This document shows positions 48,681 to 57,695 of a stretch of DNA of 64,000 bases, in pieces (within the stretch, counting starts at the first letter, position 1; each line of letters opens with the position of its first letter). The DNA lies in assembly GCF_016123485.1 (NCBI RefSeq), contig NZ_JADCKQ010000004.1, forward strand, positions 1 through 64,000, in the 5' to 3' direction. The position numbers and the translations under genes were made by a program. The DNA is from Halocynthiibacter styelae. GTDB taxonomy: Bacteria > Pseudomonadota > Alphaproteobacteria > Rhodobacterales > Rhodobacteraceae. The notes beneath the pieces were generated by a model. That model was not told the origin of the DNA. It did not search any database and was given only the letters and a program-made list of their open reading frames with translations.

Positions 48681-48713
48681 CAAACAAAAACGCCGCCCTA
48701 CAGGCGACGTTTC
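48681..48713 (-). terminator. Intrinsic terminator of the SleB-type gene
   Basis: On the minus strand, AACGTCGCC pairs with GGCGGCGTT (one mismatch) and is followed by TTTTTGTTTG, six bases after the gene stop. Confidence 0.75.
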
Positions 48714-48718
48714 AGAAA

Positions 48719-49411
48719 TCAGTTATATTGCGACAGACGCTGGGGTGGTTTGTAGAACAAATGCACCCCAATTGCGGCTGTGCGGTTGAACTGGCGTGCC
48801 CAGCGTGGGTTCACCGCGCGGGTGTGGTAATAGGTTGCGCCGCTTGTCAGGCTGCGTTCGCCGCCGTTCAGCATGGTCGCAGCCACTTTCTGCACCTGGT
48901 CATACGCGCGGGGCTCATTCACAATTTCAGCGCGCCCATCACAGGTATAGGTGAACTGGCACTGGTATTTACGGCCGGTGCCCTGATTGATCACACCGCA
49001 AACACTGTTTGGAAAACGCGCGCTGTCCACACGGTTGAGGATCACCTCAGCCACGGCAAACTGGCCTTCCACGCTTTCGCCACGTGCTTCGAAATACAGG
49101 GCTTCTGACAGGCAGGTCAGATCTGCGCTTGCGGCAGGTGTTGGCTGGGCGTTCACCCAGTCACGTGTATATTCCACATCACCCGCAGGCGTTGCAGTGC
49201 GTGCCGCATCGCGGGTTTCCACGGGTGGCAAAGTCAGTTGGCGCAGACGGCTTGTCCGTACTTCCCCAAGGGCCGCACGTTCCGCACCAATCATCATGGT
49301 CAGTTGTTCAGCGAAGTCACCTTCTGCCGGGTTGGTTGTATCTGCAACTGCACCAAAACCGGTGAGCGCAAGGATAAAGCCCGCGGCAGCGGTCATACGG
49401 TAAAAACTCAT
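48719..49411 (-). CDS. Cell-wall hydrolase, SleB type
   Basis: 230 residues from the ATG at 49411 (GGATGG before it). An N-terminal signal peptide (AAAGFILALTGFGAVA) leads to a periplasmic protein. The C-terminal Hydrolase-2 domain contains CLSEALYFEARGESVEGQFAVAEVILNRV with the catalytic Glu (about residue 111), GVINQGTGRKYQCQFTYTCDG and ATYYHTRAVNPRWA. In spore formers SleB is a lytic enzyme; in alphaproteobacteria such proteins probably remodel peptidoglycan. The 260 bp upstream (49412-49670) hold no gene. Confidence 0.88.
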   Translation of the reverse strand: MSFYRMTAAAGFILALTGFGAVADTTNPAEGDFAEQLTMMIGAERAALGEVRTSRLRQLTLPPVETRDAARTATPAGDVEYTRDWVNAQPTPAASADLTCLSEALYFEARGESVEGQFAVAEVILNRVDSARFPNSVCGVINQGTGRKYQCQFTYTCDGRAEIVNEPRAYDQVQKVAATMLNGGERSLTSGATYYHTRAVNPRWARQFNRTAAIGVHLFYKPPQRLSQYN

Positions 49412-49670
49412 GTCATCCATCCATCGTTAAAGACAGCTGTTCCCCAGAACAGGTATCCGTAATTTCCGTCGTCCCGTTGTCGCGGTGAAGTATGAGAAGA
49501 GAGTTAACATTTCAACCCAGCCAAGGGCGGTGATCGGTAGATCAGCACCTTTTCGCCCCATTCAGAGGGAAAAATGCGGCAAAAACATCACTACTCAACC
49601 CTGCCGATTGTCAAAGACGGGTCGCACCCGCCTTCATTGCGCCACATTCATCAGCTTAGGCTTGGTGATT

Positions 49671-52220
49671 CTAACTCTCAATCTGATCCTTCAGCGCCAG
49701 ATGCGCCCCCGCAAGCCAGGCCACAGGCACCCGGAAGGGCGAACAGGATACATAATCAAATCCGGCCTGCCGACAGAAGGCAATCGACTCGGGATTACCG
49801 CCGTGTTCCCCACAGATCGACAGGGTGACATCCGGCTGGGATCGCCGCGCGCGTTCTGCCCCGATCTCAAGCAATTCGCCTACGCCATCGGTATCAAGCG
49901 TGTGGAACGGATCCTCTGCATAGACTTCCTGGCGTACATATTCCGACATAAACCGCCCCGCATCATCGCGCGACAAACCGTAAGTCATCTGGGTCAGGTC
50001 GTTGGTCCCGAAGCTGAGGAAGGAAACATGTGGTGCGATTTCCTCTGCCCGCAGGGCCGCGCGTGGCGTTTCCACCATCACCCCCAGACGGAAATCAAAT
50101 TCAACGCCGGATGCCGCACGCACCTGGGCCGCCACCAGATCAATGCGGGCCTTGACGATCTCAACCTCGCGCATGGCCGAAACCAGCGGGATCATGACTT
50201 CTGGTATAATCGCCTGCCCTTCTGCAGAAACCTCGGCCGCGGCTTCAAAGATCGCCCGCGCCTGCATATCGTAGATTTCCGGCACGGTGATCCCCAGACG
50301 CACGCCGCGCATACCCAGCATCGGGTTGAATTCAGACAGGGCTTTCACCCGCCGTTCCACATCAGACAGCGGCAGGTCCAGCGCCCCGGCCAACTCCCGC
50401 ATGCCTTCACGAGTATGGGGCAGGAATTCATGCAGGGGCGGGTCAAACAGGCGAATACAGACCCGTTCCCCCCGCATAATTTCAAACAGCTTCTTGAAAT
50501 CCGCCCGCTGCATCGGCAGTAAACGATCCAGCGCCGCAGCGCGATCATCGGGGGAGTTCGCGAAGATCATCTCGCGCATCAGGGTCAGGCGGTCATGTTC
50601 AAAGAACATATGTTCCGTGCGGCACAACCCGATGCCCCGCGCCCGGAAACGCCGGGCGATTTCCGCATCTGCAGGCGTGTCGGCATTGGCGCGCACCTTA
50701 ATGTCGCTCACATCCTCAGCCCAGGTTAAGAGCGTTCGGAACCCGTCTTCAAGGGTGGGTTCCAGCAGTTCAGCAGCCCCATCCAGCACGTCACCGGAAG
50801 ACCCGTCCACTGTGATCAGATCGCCTTCGCCCAGCTCACGGCCATCCGGCAGGATCAGGCGTTTTTCCTTGCGTTTCAGCTTCAGATCAGAGGCGCCCAC
50901 AATACAGGGCAGACCCAGACCACGGGCAATCACCGCCGCGTGGCTGGACATGCCACCGCGTTCGGTCAGCACGGCAGAGGCCGCATGCATGCCGCGAATA
51001 TCCTCTGGCGCGGTTTCGCGACGCACCAGAATACAGGCTTCATCACGGGCCTGGCTGGCCTGGGCCGCTGTCGCAGAAAATACGATCTTGCCGGTGGCAG
51101 CGCCCGGGCTGGCAGCAATGCCTTTCAGCAGCACATCACGGGGGGCATCCGGGTTGACCTGCCGGTGCAGAAGTTCGGTCAGCGCGCGCGGTTCAATCCG
51201 CAACAATGCCTCTTCCCGCGGAATAATCTTATCATTCGCCAGATCCACCGCCACACGCACGGCAGCAGGCGATGTGCGCTGCACCCGGATAGCATCCAGA
51301 ATGCGCAATTCGCCGTTATCCACGACAAATTCCACTTCCATTTCCTCGCGCAGCTTTTCACGCAAGGACGCGCCATAACCGGTCAGCGTTGCGTAGCACT
51401 TCGGGCAGAGTTCTTCCATGGATGTGCCGCGTGCATCCTTCTGCAGGAACACCGCATCCCCATCCAGCGCGTCGCGCCCCTGGCTCTGACGTTTATAGCG
51501 GCCTTCGATCTGGCGGTGGCCGGTCTGAGGGTTGATGAACCGAATGACACCTGATCCACATTCACCACTGCCCAGACCAAAGATCATTTCCTGCACCACA
51601 AGACCCAGCCCCGCATCCGCAGGCGCGCCTTTGGCCTGACGCAAGAGGCGCGCGGTTGTGCCTTCCCAGGCCCGCGCCATGGATCGCAGGACCTCTTCCA
51701 GCTGATGGGCCGGGTCCTGGGGGAATTCTTCTTCGCATTCAAATTCATAGGCTTCCAGAACGCGTTTCAGCGCATCCGCGCTGTCGCTGTCATCGACCTC
51801 AAATTCATCCGGGTCCAGCCGCGCCACATGCACCGCATAGGATTGCACAAACCGGGTATACAGCCGGTCTGCCGCTTCCTGGCCCAGTTCTTCCGCCATC
51901 ACCTTATGCCGTGCGGCATTCATGCCGATGTTCAGGATCGCCCCCGGACCACCCCAGTCGGGATCCTCAGAGGAGGGCCGCACAGAGACCACAGGCCTGT
52001 CGCCAAAGCTTGCCAGCATATCCTTCGCATCCGGAACCTGCCCCTGCGCAATGCCGCGAACGCAATCGAAACTCAGCGCGACCGTACGCGGCACGGGCAT
52101 ATTCAGGCGGGTCAGCCGTTGCAGACATTTCGCCCGCCCGCCGTGGGAATTCACGGCAATCGGGGCCCCTTCGGTGATCAGGGTATAGGATGTAACGGGC
52201 TGGTCAGGAGTATTCTGCAC
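49671..52220 (-). CDS. PEP-utilising enzyme, pyruvate phosphate dikinase-like
   Basis: 849 residues. The C-terminal two thirds are clear: the phospho-histidine domain with ERGGMSSHAAVIARGLGLPCIVG (catalytic His near residue 430), and the PEP-binding TIM barrel with ARGIGLCRTEHMFF, NPMLGMRGVRLGI, VMIPLVSAMREVEIV and FLSFGTNDLTQMTYGLSRDD. The N-terminal ATP-grasp part is shorter and diverged from standard PPDK: the usual G-G-K-G-A-N motif reads NSHGGRAKCLQRL, while VVSVRPSSEDP keeps the nucleotide-site arginine. It may therefore be a PPDK variant rather than the classical enzyme. It follows glyS on the same strand. Confidence 0.8.
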   Translation of the reverse strand: MQNTPDQPVTSYTLITEGAPIAVNSHGGRAKCLQRLTRLNMPVPRTVALSFDCVRGIAQGQVPDAKDMLASFGDRPVVSVRPSSEDPDWGGPGAILNIGMNAARHKVMAEELGQEAADRLYTRFVQSYAVHVARLDPDEFEVDDSDSADALKRVLEAYEFECEEEFPQDPAHQLEEVLRSMARAWEGTTARLLRQAKGAPADAGLGLVVQEMIFGLGSGECGSGVIRFINPQTGHRQIEGRYKRQSQGRDALDGDAVFLQKDARGTSMEELCPKCYATLTGYGASLREKLREEMEVEFVVDNGELRILDAIRVQRTSPAAVRVAVDLANDKIIPREEALLRIEPRALTELLHRQVNPDAPRDVLLKGIAASPGAATGKIVFSATAAQASQARDEACILVRRETAPEDIRGMHAASAVLTERGGMSSHAAVIARGLGLPCIVGASDLKLKRKEKRLILPDGRELGEGDLITVDGSSGDVLDGAAELLEPTLEDGFRTLLTWAEDVSDIKVRANADTPADAEIARRFRARGIGLCRTEHMFFEHDRLTLMREMIFANSPDDRAAALDRLLPMQRADFKKLFEIMRGERVCIRLFDPPLHEFLPHTREGMRELAGALDLPLSDVERRVKALSEFNPMLGMRGVRLGITVPEIYDMQARAIFEAAAEVSAEGQAIIPEVMIPLVSAMREVEIVKARIDLVAAQVRAASGVEFDFRLGVMVETPRAALRAEEIAPHVSFLSFGTNDLTQMTYGLSRDDAGRFMSEYVRQEVYAEDPFHTLDTDGVGELLEIGAERARRSQPDVTLSICGEHGGNPESIAFCRQAGFDYVSCSPFRVPVAWLAGAHLALKDQIES

Positions 52221-52316
52221 TGCGGCACCTTTTCTGCTTCATTGCAGCATAGCGCGTTTATGGCATCTGACAAGCAATGCATCATCCGTGGCGGTTTTTC
52301 TGGCGAAAAACCGGAA

Positions 52317-52380
52317 GGGGGCCAGCCCCCATCCATCTGCGATGGATTCCCCCGGGATATTTAGACTGAAAAGAAAAAGG
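52317..52380 (+). repeat. Dispersed intergenic repeat, copy B
   Basis: GGGGGCCAGCCCCC (52317-52330), an inner hairpin ATCCATCTGCGATGGAT, then TCCCCCGGGATATTTAGA and an A-rich end. It is the most diverged of the three copies and lies between glyS and the PPDK-like gene. Confidence 0.7.
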
Positions 52381-52424
52381 GACCGCCGCCAGATTGAGGC
52401 GACGGTCCATTATGACAAGCTGTG

Positions 52425-54668
52425 TCAGCCTTCGACTTTGGTCAGGTCCGCCACGGAAAGGCAGATAGTGCGGATGCGGGACAGAAGGTTCAGGCGGTTG
52501 CGGCGCACGACCTGGTTGTCTGAATTCACCTGTACGGCTTCAAAAAACGCATCTACCGGCGCGCGCAGGGCGGCCATTTCGCCCATGGCGGCGGCGAAAT
52601 CTTCCGCTTTCATAGCAGGGGCGATTTTTTCTTCCGCCAGATCCAGCGCGGCAAAAAGCGCCTTTTCGCTGTCATCTTCGGCGAATTTCACATCCGCGCC
52701 GTAGGAATATTCGACACCGTCTTTTTCTTCGGCCTGGGTCAGCAGGTTATTCGCGCGCTTAAAGCCCTGCAGCAGGTTTTCACCATCGTCAGTCGCCAGC
52801 AGGGCTGAGAGCGCTTTGGCCCGGTTGACCAGCAGCACCAGATCATCATTGCCGTCCATCGCAAGACAGGCATCGATCACATCATGACGAATGCCCTGAT
52901 CCTTCAGGAAGACTTTCAGGCGGTCGTGGAAGAAGGAGAGGAGGTGAGAAATTGCGACTGCTGCATTTTCAATTGCAACATCAGCAAGCTTGTTAACAAA
53001 CTCTGCTCCATCAACCTTAGACTTAGCATCCTCAACAGCTTGAGAGGCTACATTCGATGCTTCATTAGGCAGGCTATCGACAGCGGCCTTGAGTGTTTCC
53101 ATCTTCCGAGAAACTTCAACGCCAGAAATAAACCCAGTCAAACGGGCATTATGCTTAAACACAACGTCCGCCAATTCCATCCGCACCCCATTCTCCAGCA
53201 CAAGGCGGATCACGCCAAGGGCGGCGCGGCGCAGGGCGAATGGGTCTTTGGAACCTGTGGGTTTCTCATCAATCGCCCAGAAGCCGCACAAAAGGTCAAG
53301 CTTATCGGCCAGCGCCACGGCAACGGAGACATCAGAGGTGGGCACGTCATCAGACGGGCCAAGCGGGGAGTAATGGGCCTCGCAGGCCTCCGCCACTTTC
53401 GCAGGCAGACCAGCGGCGGCGGCGTAATACCGCCCCATAAGCCCCTGAAGTTCCGGGAATTCATAAACCATTTCTGAGGACAGATCCGCCTTGGCCACAC
53501 GCGCCGCCTGTTCCGCCAGATCCGCATCTGCGCCCACAACGGGCGCCAATTCACGGGCGAGCGCGACGATACGTTCGATCCGTTCTTTCTGGGAACCCAG
53601 CTTGTTGTGGAACGTCACGTTCGCGAGGCTTGCCAGCCAGGGTTCCATTTTTTCACCGGTCGCAACGCGCAGGTCGTTTTCCCAGAAGAATTTCGCGTCT
53701 GACAGACGCGCAAACAACACCTTCTGGTTCCCCGCCAGAATGGTCGCGCCATTGTCTTTGGTTTCACGGTTGGCAACGGTGATGAATTTCACGATTTTGC
53801 CGGATTTCGGATCGCGCACAGAGAAGAACTTCTGATGTTCTTTCATAGAGGTCTGAAGCACCTCAGGCGGCAGATCAAGGAAGTCATCGGCAATATCACC
53901 CATCAGCACGACAGGCCATTCCACAAGACCTGCAACCTCACGCAGAAGGCCGGGATCTTCGACGATCTCAAGGCCCTGAGCGAAGGCCTGATTTGTGGCA
54001 TCCTGCCAGATCATGTCCTGACGTTCCGAGGCGTCCAGAATGACATGGGCGGATTTCAGTTTCGCGGCGTAATCGTCAAAAGACGTCACAGAAATGCGGC
54101 CCGGGGCCATGAAACGGTGGCCTTCGGTGAAGTCACCGGATGTGATGCCGTCGATGTCCATCGGCACAACGGTTGCGCCGGTTTCATCAGACAAAAGCGC
54201 GATGATGGAATGCAACGGACGCACCCAACGCAGGCTGCCGGTGCCCCAGCGCATGGATTTCTGCCACGGGAAGTTGCGGATCGCGCCTTCCAGAACTTCA
54301 GCGATAATATCTGCGGCCGGGCGACCAGGCTTTACGATGGTTGCAAAGTAAAACGCGCCCTTCTTTTCGTCACGCTCGACCAGATCTTCACGGGCAACCC
54401 CTGCCCCGCGCAGAAACCCTTCCAGCGCTTTTTCAGGCGCGCCCACCTTCGGGCCGCGGCGTTCTTCGCGCACTTCCGGGCTTTCGCCCAGCAGGCCTTC
54501 TACGGCCAGAACCAGACGACGCGGGGTCGAGAACGTCCCGGCAGAGGCATAGGTCAGACCGGCATCTACCAGACCATTGGTGACAAGTTTCTTCAGGTCA
54601 TCCGCGGCTTTCCCCTGCATACGGGCGGGGATTTCCTCAGAAAAAAGTTCAATCAGAAGATCAGGCAT
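52425..54668 (-). CDS. glyS: Glycyl-tRNA synthetase beta subunit
   Basis: 747 residues. The N-terminal LLIELFSEEIPARM is the family start; KSMRWGTGSLRWVRPLHSIIALL, EHQKFFSVRD, KADLSSEMVYEFPELQGLMGRYYA and the C-terminal anticodon-binding part are present. It pairs with GlyQ to form the alpha2beta2 enzyme; glyQ is not in the window. Between about 52930 and 53170 the base composition drops in GC. The encoded ~75 residues (near SRKMETLKAAVDSLPNEAS) look like an insertion compared with the usual short linker before FHDRLKVFLKDQG. Confidence 0.95.
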   Translation of the reverse strand: MPDLLIELFSEEIPARMQGKAADDLKKLVTNGLVDAGLTYASAGTFSTPRRLVLAVEGLLGESPEVREERRGPKVGAPEKALEGFLRGAGVAREDLVERDEKKGAFYFATIVKPGRPAADIIAEVLEGAIRNFPWQKSMRWGTGSLRWVRPLHSIIALLSDETGATVVPMDIDGITSGDFTEGHRFMAPGRISVTSFDDYAAKLKSAHVILDASERQDMIWQDATNQAFAQGLEIVEDPGLLREVAGLVEWPVVLMGDIADDFLDLPPEVLQTSMKEHQKFFSVRDPKSGKIVKFITVANRETKDNGATILAGNQKVLFARLSDAKFFWENDLRVATGEKMEPWLASLANVTFHNKLGSQKERIERIVALARELAPVVGADADLAEQAARVAKADLSSEMVYEFPELQGLMGRYYAAAAGLPAKVAEACEAHYSPLGPSDDVPTSDVSVAVALADKLDLLCGFWAIDEKPTGSKDPFALRRAALGVIRLVLENGVRMELADVVFKHNARLTGFISGVEVSRKMETLKAAVDSLPNEASNVASQAVEDAKSKVDGAEFVNKLADVAIENAAVAISHLLSFFHDRLKVFLKDQGIRHDVIDACLAMDGNDDLVLLVNRAKALSALLATDDGENLLQGFKRANNLLTQAEEKDGVEYSYGADVKFAEDDSEKALFAALDLAEEKIAPAMKAEDFAAAMGEMAALRAPVDAFFEAVQVNSDNQVVRRNRLNLLSRIRTICLSVADLTKVEG

Positions 54669-54716
54669 GGTCGTGGCTTTCGGGCTTATCTTATTCGGGT
54701 TCGGATTTGCGGCGTG

Positions 54717-55235
54717 TTACGGGCGGGACGGACAGTGATCGGGCACAGGGCGGCCGTCTTCAAAGACTTCTTTGCCGCAGGCGTTCATCTGATGCCAGAC
54801 AAAACCGCGCCCGTCTGGCATAATGGCAATCACGCGGTCAAAGCCCCAGTGGATGTCTTTCTGACCGAGGAAGGCAATGGCTTCACCGCGTTCCAGCGCT
54901 TCACCCACCTCAACCGCATCATAGCAGTCAAACCAGGCAGGCGCGGTCAGAGGCGTTGCATCTTCAAAGGTCACATAGGTTTCGGTCATCATCGCCTGGC
55001 TTTGTGGCGTTGTGAAACAGGCACGGTAGCGCAGGGGCGAGCTGTCTGAATCAATGCCCTCAAAATCTTCAAAGATGATTTCTTCCGGCAGATCCGTGGC
55101 CAGAGAAACAACTTCCACACGTCCGTCAGCACCTGCGGGGATTTCGTCATAAAAGGCGTAAACCTGAAGGTAATACATCAGGATGCCTGCGGCGATTGCA
55201 CACACAAGAATGCTCCCTGCAAGAAATTTTCCCAT
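54717..55235 (-). CDS. Hypothetical membrane-anchored protein (DUF6446-like)
   Basis: 172 residues. A single N-terminal hydrophobic segment (FLAGSILVCAIAAGILMYYLQVYAF) anchors a periplasmic domain with four cysteines and a conserved-looking KDIHWGFDRVIAIMPDGRGFVWHQMN segment. I associate this with a small family found beside glyS in Rhodobacteraceae; the family name is from memory. It starts with GGAGA before the ATG and is 48 bp upstream of glyS on the same strand. Function unknown. Confidence 0.7.
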   Translation of the reverse strand: MGKFLAGSILVCAIAAGILMYYLQVYAFYDEIPAGADGRVEVVSLATDLPEEIIFEDFEGIDSDSSPLRYRACFTTPQSQAMMTETYVTFEDATPLTAPAWFDCYDAVEVGEALERGEAIAFLGQKDIHWGFDRVIAIMPDGRGFVWHQMNACGKEVFEDGRPVPDHCPSRP

Positions 55236-55329
55236 TGGTCCGGTCTCCGTCTTTGGTACAAGTTACGATTGCCAGCCCGCCCCGCGCATGGCACAGAGCC
55301 TTTATTCAGCCTGACATAAGGAAGACAAA

Positions 55330-55962
55330 ATGTCCGATCCCTTCGCAGTGTCCATGTTCGGGGCACTTTTTGCAGTAATGAACCCCTTTGTAAACCTGCC
55401 AGTTTTCCTCAGTCTGACTTCTGCACTTGACCGCCCTGCCCAGCGCAAAACCGCACTGCAGGTGGTGTTTTTCACGTTGATCACATGTGCTGTTGTCGCC
55501 GGGGCGGGGTCTGCGATCCTGAATTTCTTTGATATTTCCGTCGATGCCTTCCGCGTGGCCGGCGGTCTTGTGCTGGCGCAGATCGGGTTTCATATGCTCA
55601 ATGGCAGTGAAAGCAGCGCTCACCACGGCACAGACAGTGAGAAAGAAGAACACAATCAGCAGGACAACATCGCCTTTTACCCCATGACCTTCCCGATGCT
55701 GGTGGGCCCGGGCACGATGACCACGCTGATCCTGTTCTCACATAAGGCGGATACGCTCACAAAATGGATCACCTATGGTGCCGTTACCGGCGCGGTTCTC
55801 CTGATCCTGCTGGTGGTTCTGTTCTTCGCCGGGGATATCGGGCGTTTTCTGACCCAGACCATGCGCAACATCATGACCCGTATAATGGGCATGATCCTTG
55901 TCGCCATAGCGGTTGGTATGGTTGTTGCGGGTCTGAAGGTGCTGCTGCCGGGCCTTGGCTGA
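55330..55962 (+). CDS. MarC-family integral membrane protein
   Basis: 210 residues with six predicted helices in two groups of three (ALFAVMNPFVNLPVFLSL, VVFFTLITCAVVAGAGSAIL, then YPMTFPMLVGPGTMTTLILFS and the C-terminal three). NPFVNLPVFL and FPMLVGPGTMTT are the paired signature of the MarC/UPF0056 family. A His/Glu-rich loop (HHGTDSEKEEHNQQD) separates them. The name comes from a multiple-antibiotic-resistance locus, but no transport role is proven. AAGGAAG precedes the start. Confidence 0.88.
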   Translation: MSDPFAVSMFGALFAVMNPFVNLPVFLSLTSALDRPAQRKTALQVVFFTLITCAVVAGAGSAILNFFDISVDAFRVAGGLVLAQIGFHMLNGSESSAHHGTDSEKEEHNQQDNIAFYPMTFPMLVGPGTMTTLILFSHKADTLTKWITYGAVTGAVLLILLVVLFFAGDIGRFLTQTMRNIMTRIMGMILVAIAVGMVVAGLKVLLPGLG

Positions 55963-55977
55963 CCCGGCAGAACAGGT

Positions 55978-56769
55978 TTAAGCGATCCAGGCGGCTTTGC
56001 GTTTGTCAAAGAACGCACCGATGCCCTCGGAACTCTCGCTGTCTTCCCAGCGCCCGGCAAGCGCGGCAATCGACATATCAATGACGTCGTCATCAATGCG
56101 CGGGCCAAGGGCGCGCGCCAGCGCCTTGGCGTCCGCAACCGCGCGTGGCGCACAGGACAGATAAGGTACGACCTCGGCCTCAACGGCGGCATCCAGTTCC
56201 TCAGAGGTAACAACCTTCGCCAGCAGATCCATGTCATGGGCTTCATCTGCGGTGAAAAGGCGGGCGTTCATAAAGACACGCCGCGCCTTGCCTTCGCCCA
56301 TGCGGGCCAGAACATATGGTCCGATGGTCGCCGGGATCAGACCCAGGCGTGTTTCCGTCAGCCCGAATTTCGCACCGTCCACACCGATGGCAATGTCACA
56401 GACAGACAGCATCCCGATGCCGCCGCCAAAGGCATTGCCCTGCACCCGCCCGATCAGCGGTTTTGGCATGGTGTTCAGCGCCTGCAGCATCTCTGCCAGT
56501 TTACGTGCTTCTTTCATGCGTGTCACAGGATCTGCGGCCATCTGATCCTGCATCCAGCGCAAGTCACCCCCGGCACAAAAGCTTTTGCCCGCGCCTGTCA
56601 GCACGACAACACGCACTGCCTCATCCGCGCCCAGCTGCCCTGCCACATCCGTCAGTTCTGCCAGCATCTGTGCGCTCATGGCGTTGTGTTTCTCAGGACG
56701 ATCAAGCGTCAGCCTGGCAATACCGCGATCATCAACGCCAATATCCAGCGTTTCATAAGAATAAGTCAT
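55978..56769 (-). CDS. liuC: Methylglutaconyl-CoA hydratase (enoyl-CoA hydratase family)
   Basis: 263 residues from the second of two adjacent ATGs (56769), better spaced from GGAGAG. Crotonase fold: GAGKSFCAGGDLRWMQD forms the first oxyanion half and NAFGGGIGMLSVCDIAIG the second, followed by FGLTETRLGLIPATIGPYVLARMG. It hydrates 3-methylglutaconyl-CoA to HMG-CoA. The role is assigned from its place beside HMG-CoA lyase and the methylcrotonyl-CoA carboxylase genes. Two perfect palindromes separate it from hmgL. Confidence 0.88.
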   Translation of the reverse strand: MTYSYETLDIGVDDRGIARLTLDRPEKHNAMSAQMLAELTDVAGQLGADEAVRVVVLTGAGKSFCAGGDLRWMQDQMAADPVTRMKEARKLAEMLQALNTMPKPLIGRVQGNAFGGGIGMLSVCDIAIGVDGAKFGLTETRLGLIPATIGPYVLARMGEGKARRVFMNARLFTADEAHDMDLLAKVVTSEELDAAVEAEVVPYLSCAPRAVADAKALARALGPRIDDDVIDMSIAALAGRWEDSESSEGIGAFFDKRKAAWIA

Positions 56770-56789
56770 CATATCTCTCCACTCGCATC

Positions 56790-56834
56790 CGGAATTTTTG
56801 AAAAATTCCGACACAGATTTTTTCAAAAAATCTG
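56790..56834. repeat. Two tandem perfect short palindromes
   Basis: CGGAATTTTT-G-AAAAATTCCG (56790-56810) and CAGATTTTTT-C-AAAAAATCTG (56814-56834) each form a 10-bp stem with a one-base centre. They fill the gap between hmgL and liuC and contain T-runs, so they might attenuate or stabilise the operon transcript. Confidence 0.85.
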
Positions 56835-56840
56835 CGCGCC

Positions 56841-57695
56841 TCAGCTTTCCCGCATTTTACGTGCCATTACAGCCGCTTCCTGCACGATGTTCGCATCAAG
56901 CCCGGTATCAATCCCGATCCGTTCGCAATGCTCCATCACTCGTTCCGTGGCCACATTCCCCGCAGCCCCCGGCGCATAAGGACAGCCGCCAAGACCGCCC
57001 ACGGCTGCATCAAAGACCTTCACCCCAAGCGAAATCGAGGCATCAATGTTATCAATCGCCCGCCCGCTTGTGTCGTGATAATGCCCCGCCAGACGGTGCA
57101 CCGGCACAACGTCACGCACAGCCAACAGCATCTTCGCAATGCTATCAGGTGTGGCCTGGCCAATCGTGTCACCCAGGGAAATCTCATAGCAGCCCATGGC
57201 AAACAACGCTTCAGCCACACGCGCGACTTCACCCGGATCAACCTTGCCGTCATAGGGGCAATCCGTCACGCAAGACACATAGCCCCGCACCGGCAGATCC
57301 ACATGACGCGCCGCTTCCATGATCGGCTTAAACCGCTCTAAGCTTTCTTCAATCGTCGCGTTAATATTAGCCTTTGAGAAGCCTTCAGACGCCGATCCAA
57401 AGATCGAAATCTCATCCGCTTTCGCTGCGATCGCCCCTTCATAACCACGCATATTCGGCGTCAAAGCCGCATAACTGATACCTTCACCCCGGGTGATACC
57501 CGCCAGAACATCCGCACTATCGGCCATCTGTGGCACCCATTTCGGTGACACGAAACTGGCGCATTCAATCCGGCGAAAACCAGCACGCGACAGGCAGTCC
57601 ACCAAAGCAATCTTTTCAGCCGTTGGGATCTGGCGTTTCTCGTTCTGCAAACCATCCCGCGGCCCACATTCAAAAATCTCAATCGCTTCTGTCAT
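56841..57695 (-). CDS. liuE: Hydroxymethylglutaryl-CoA lyase
   Basis: 284 residues, TIM barrel. FECGPRDGLQNE near residues 8-19 binds the divalent metal; SLGDTIGQA and the catalytic-cysteine loop GGLGGCPYAPGAAGN near residues 232-246 are diagnostic. It splits HMG-CoA to acetoacetate and acetyl-CoA, the last step of leucine breakdown. GAGGAAA precedes the ATG, and the start overlaps the GST stop by 4 nt. Confidence 0.95.
   Translation of the reverse strand: MTEAIEIFECGPRDGLQNEKRQIPTAEKIALVDCLSRAGFRRIECASFVSPKWVPQMADSADVLAGITRGEGISYAALTPNMRGYEGAIAAKADEISIFGSASEGFSKANINATIEESLERFKPIMEAARHVDLPVRGYVSCVTDCPYDGKVDPGEVARVAEALFAMGCYEISLGDTIGQATPDSIAKMLLAVRDVVPVHRLAGHYHDTSGRAIDNIDASISLGVKVFDAAVGGLGGCPYAPGAAGNVATERVMEHCERIGIDTGLDANIVQEAAVMARKMRES

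Noticed and set aside
49485-51554. Several plus-strand open frames opposite the PPDK-like gene
   Set aside because: Arg/Ser/Pro-rich shadow frames without start signals; the opposite strand encodes recognisable PEP-enzyme motifs.
53835-55049. 404-codon plus-strand open frame opposite glyS
   Set aside because: Shadow of the GC-rich glyS coding strand; no family features, and glyS is certain.
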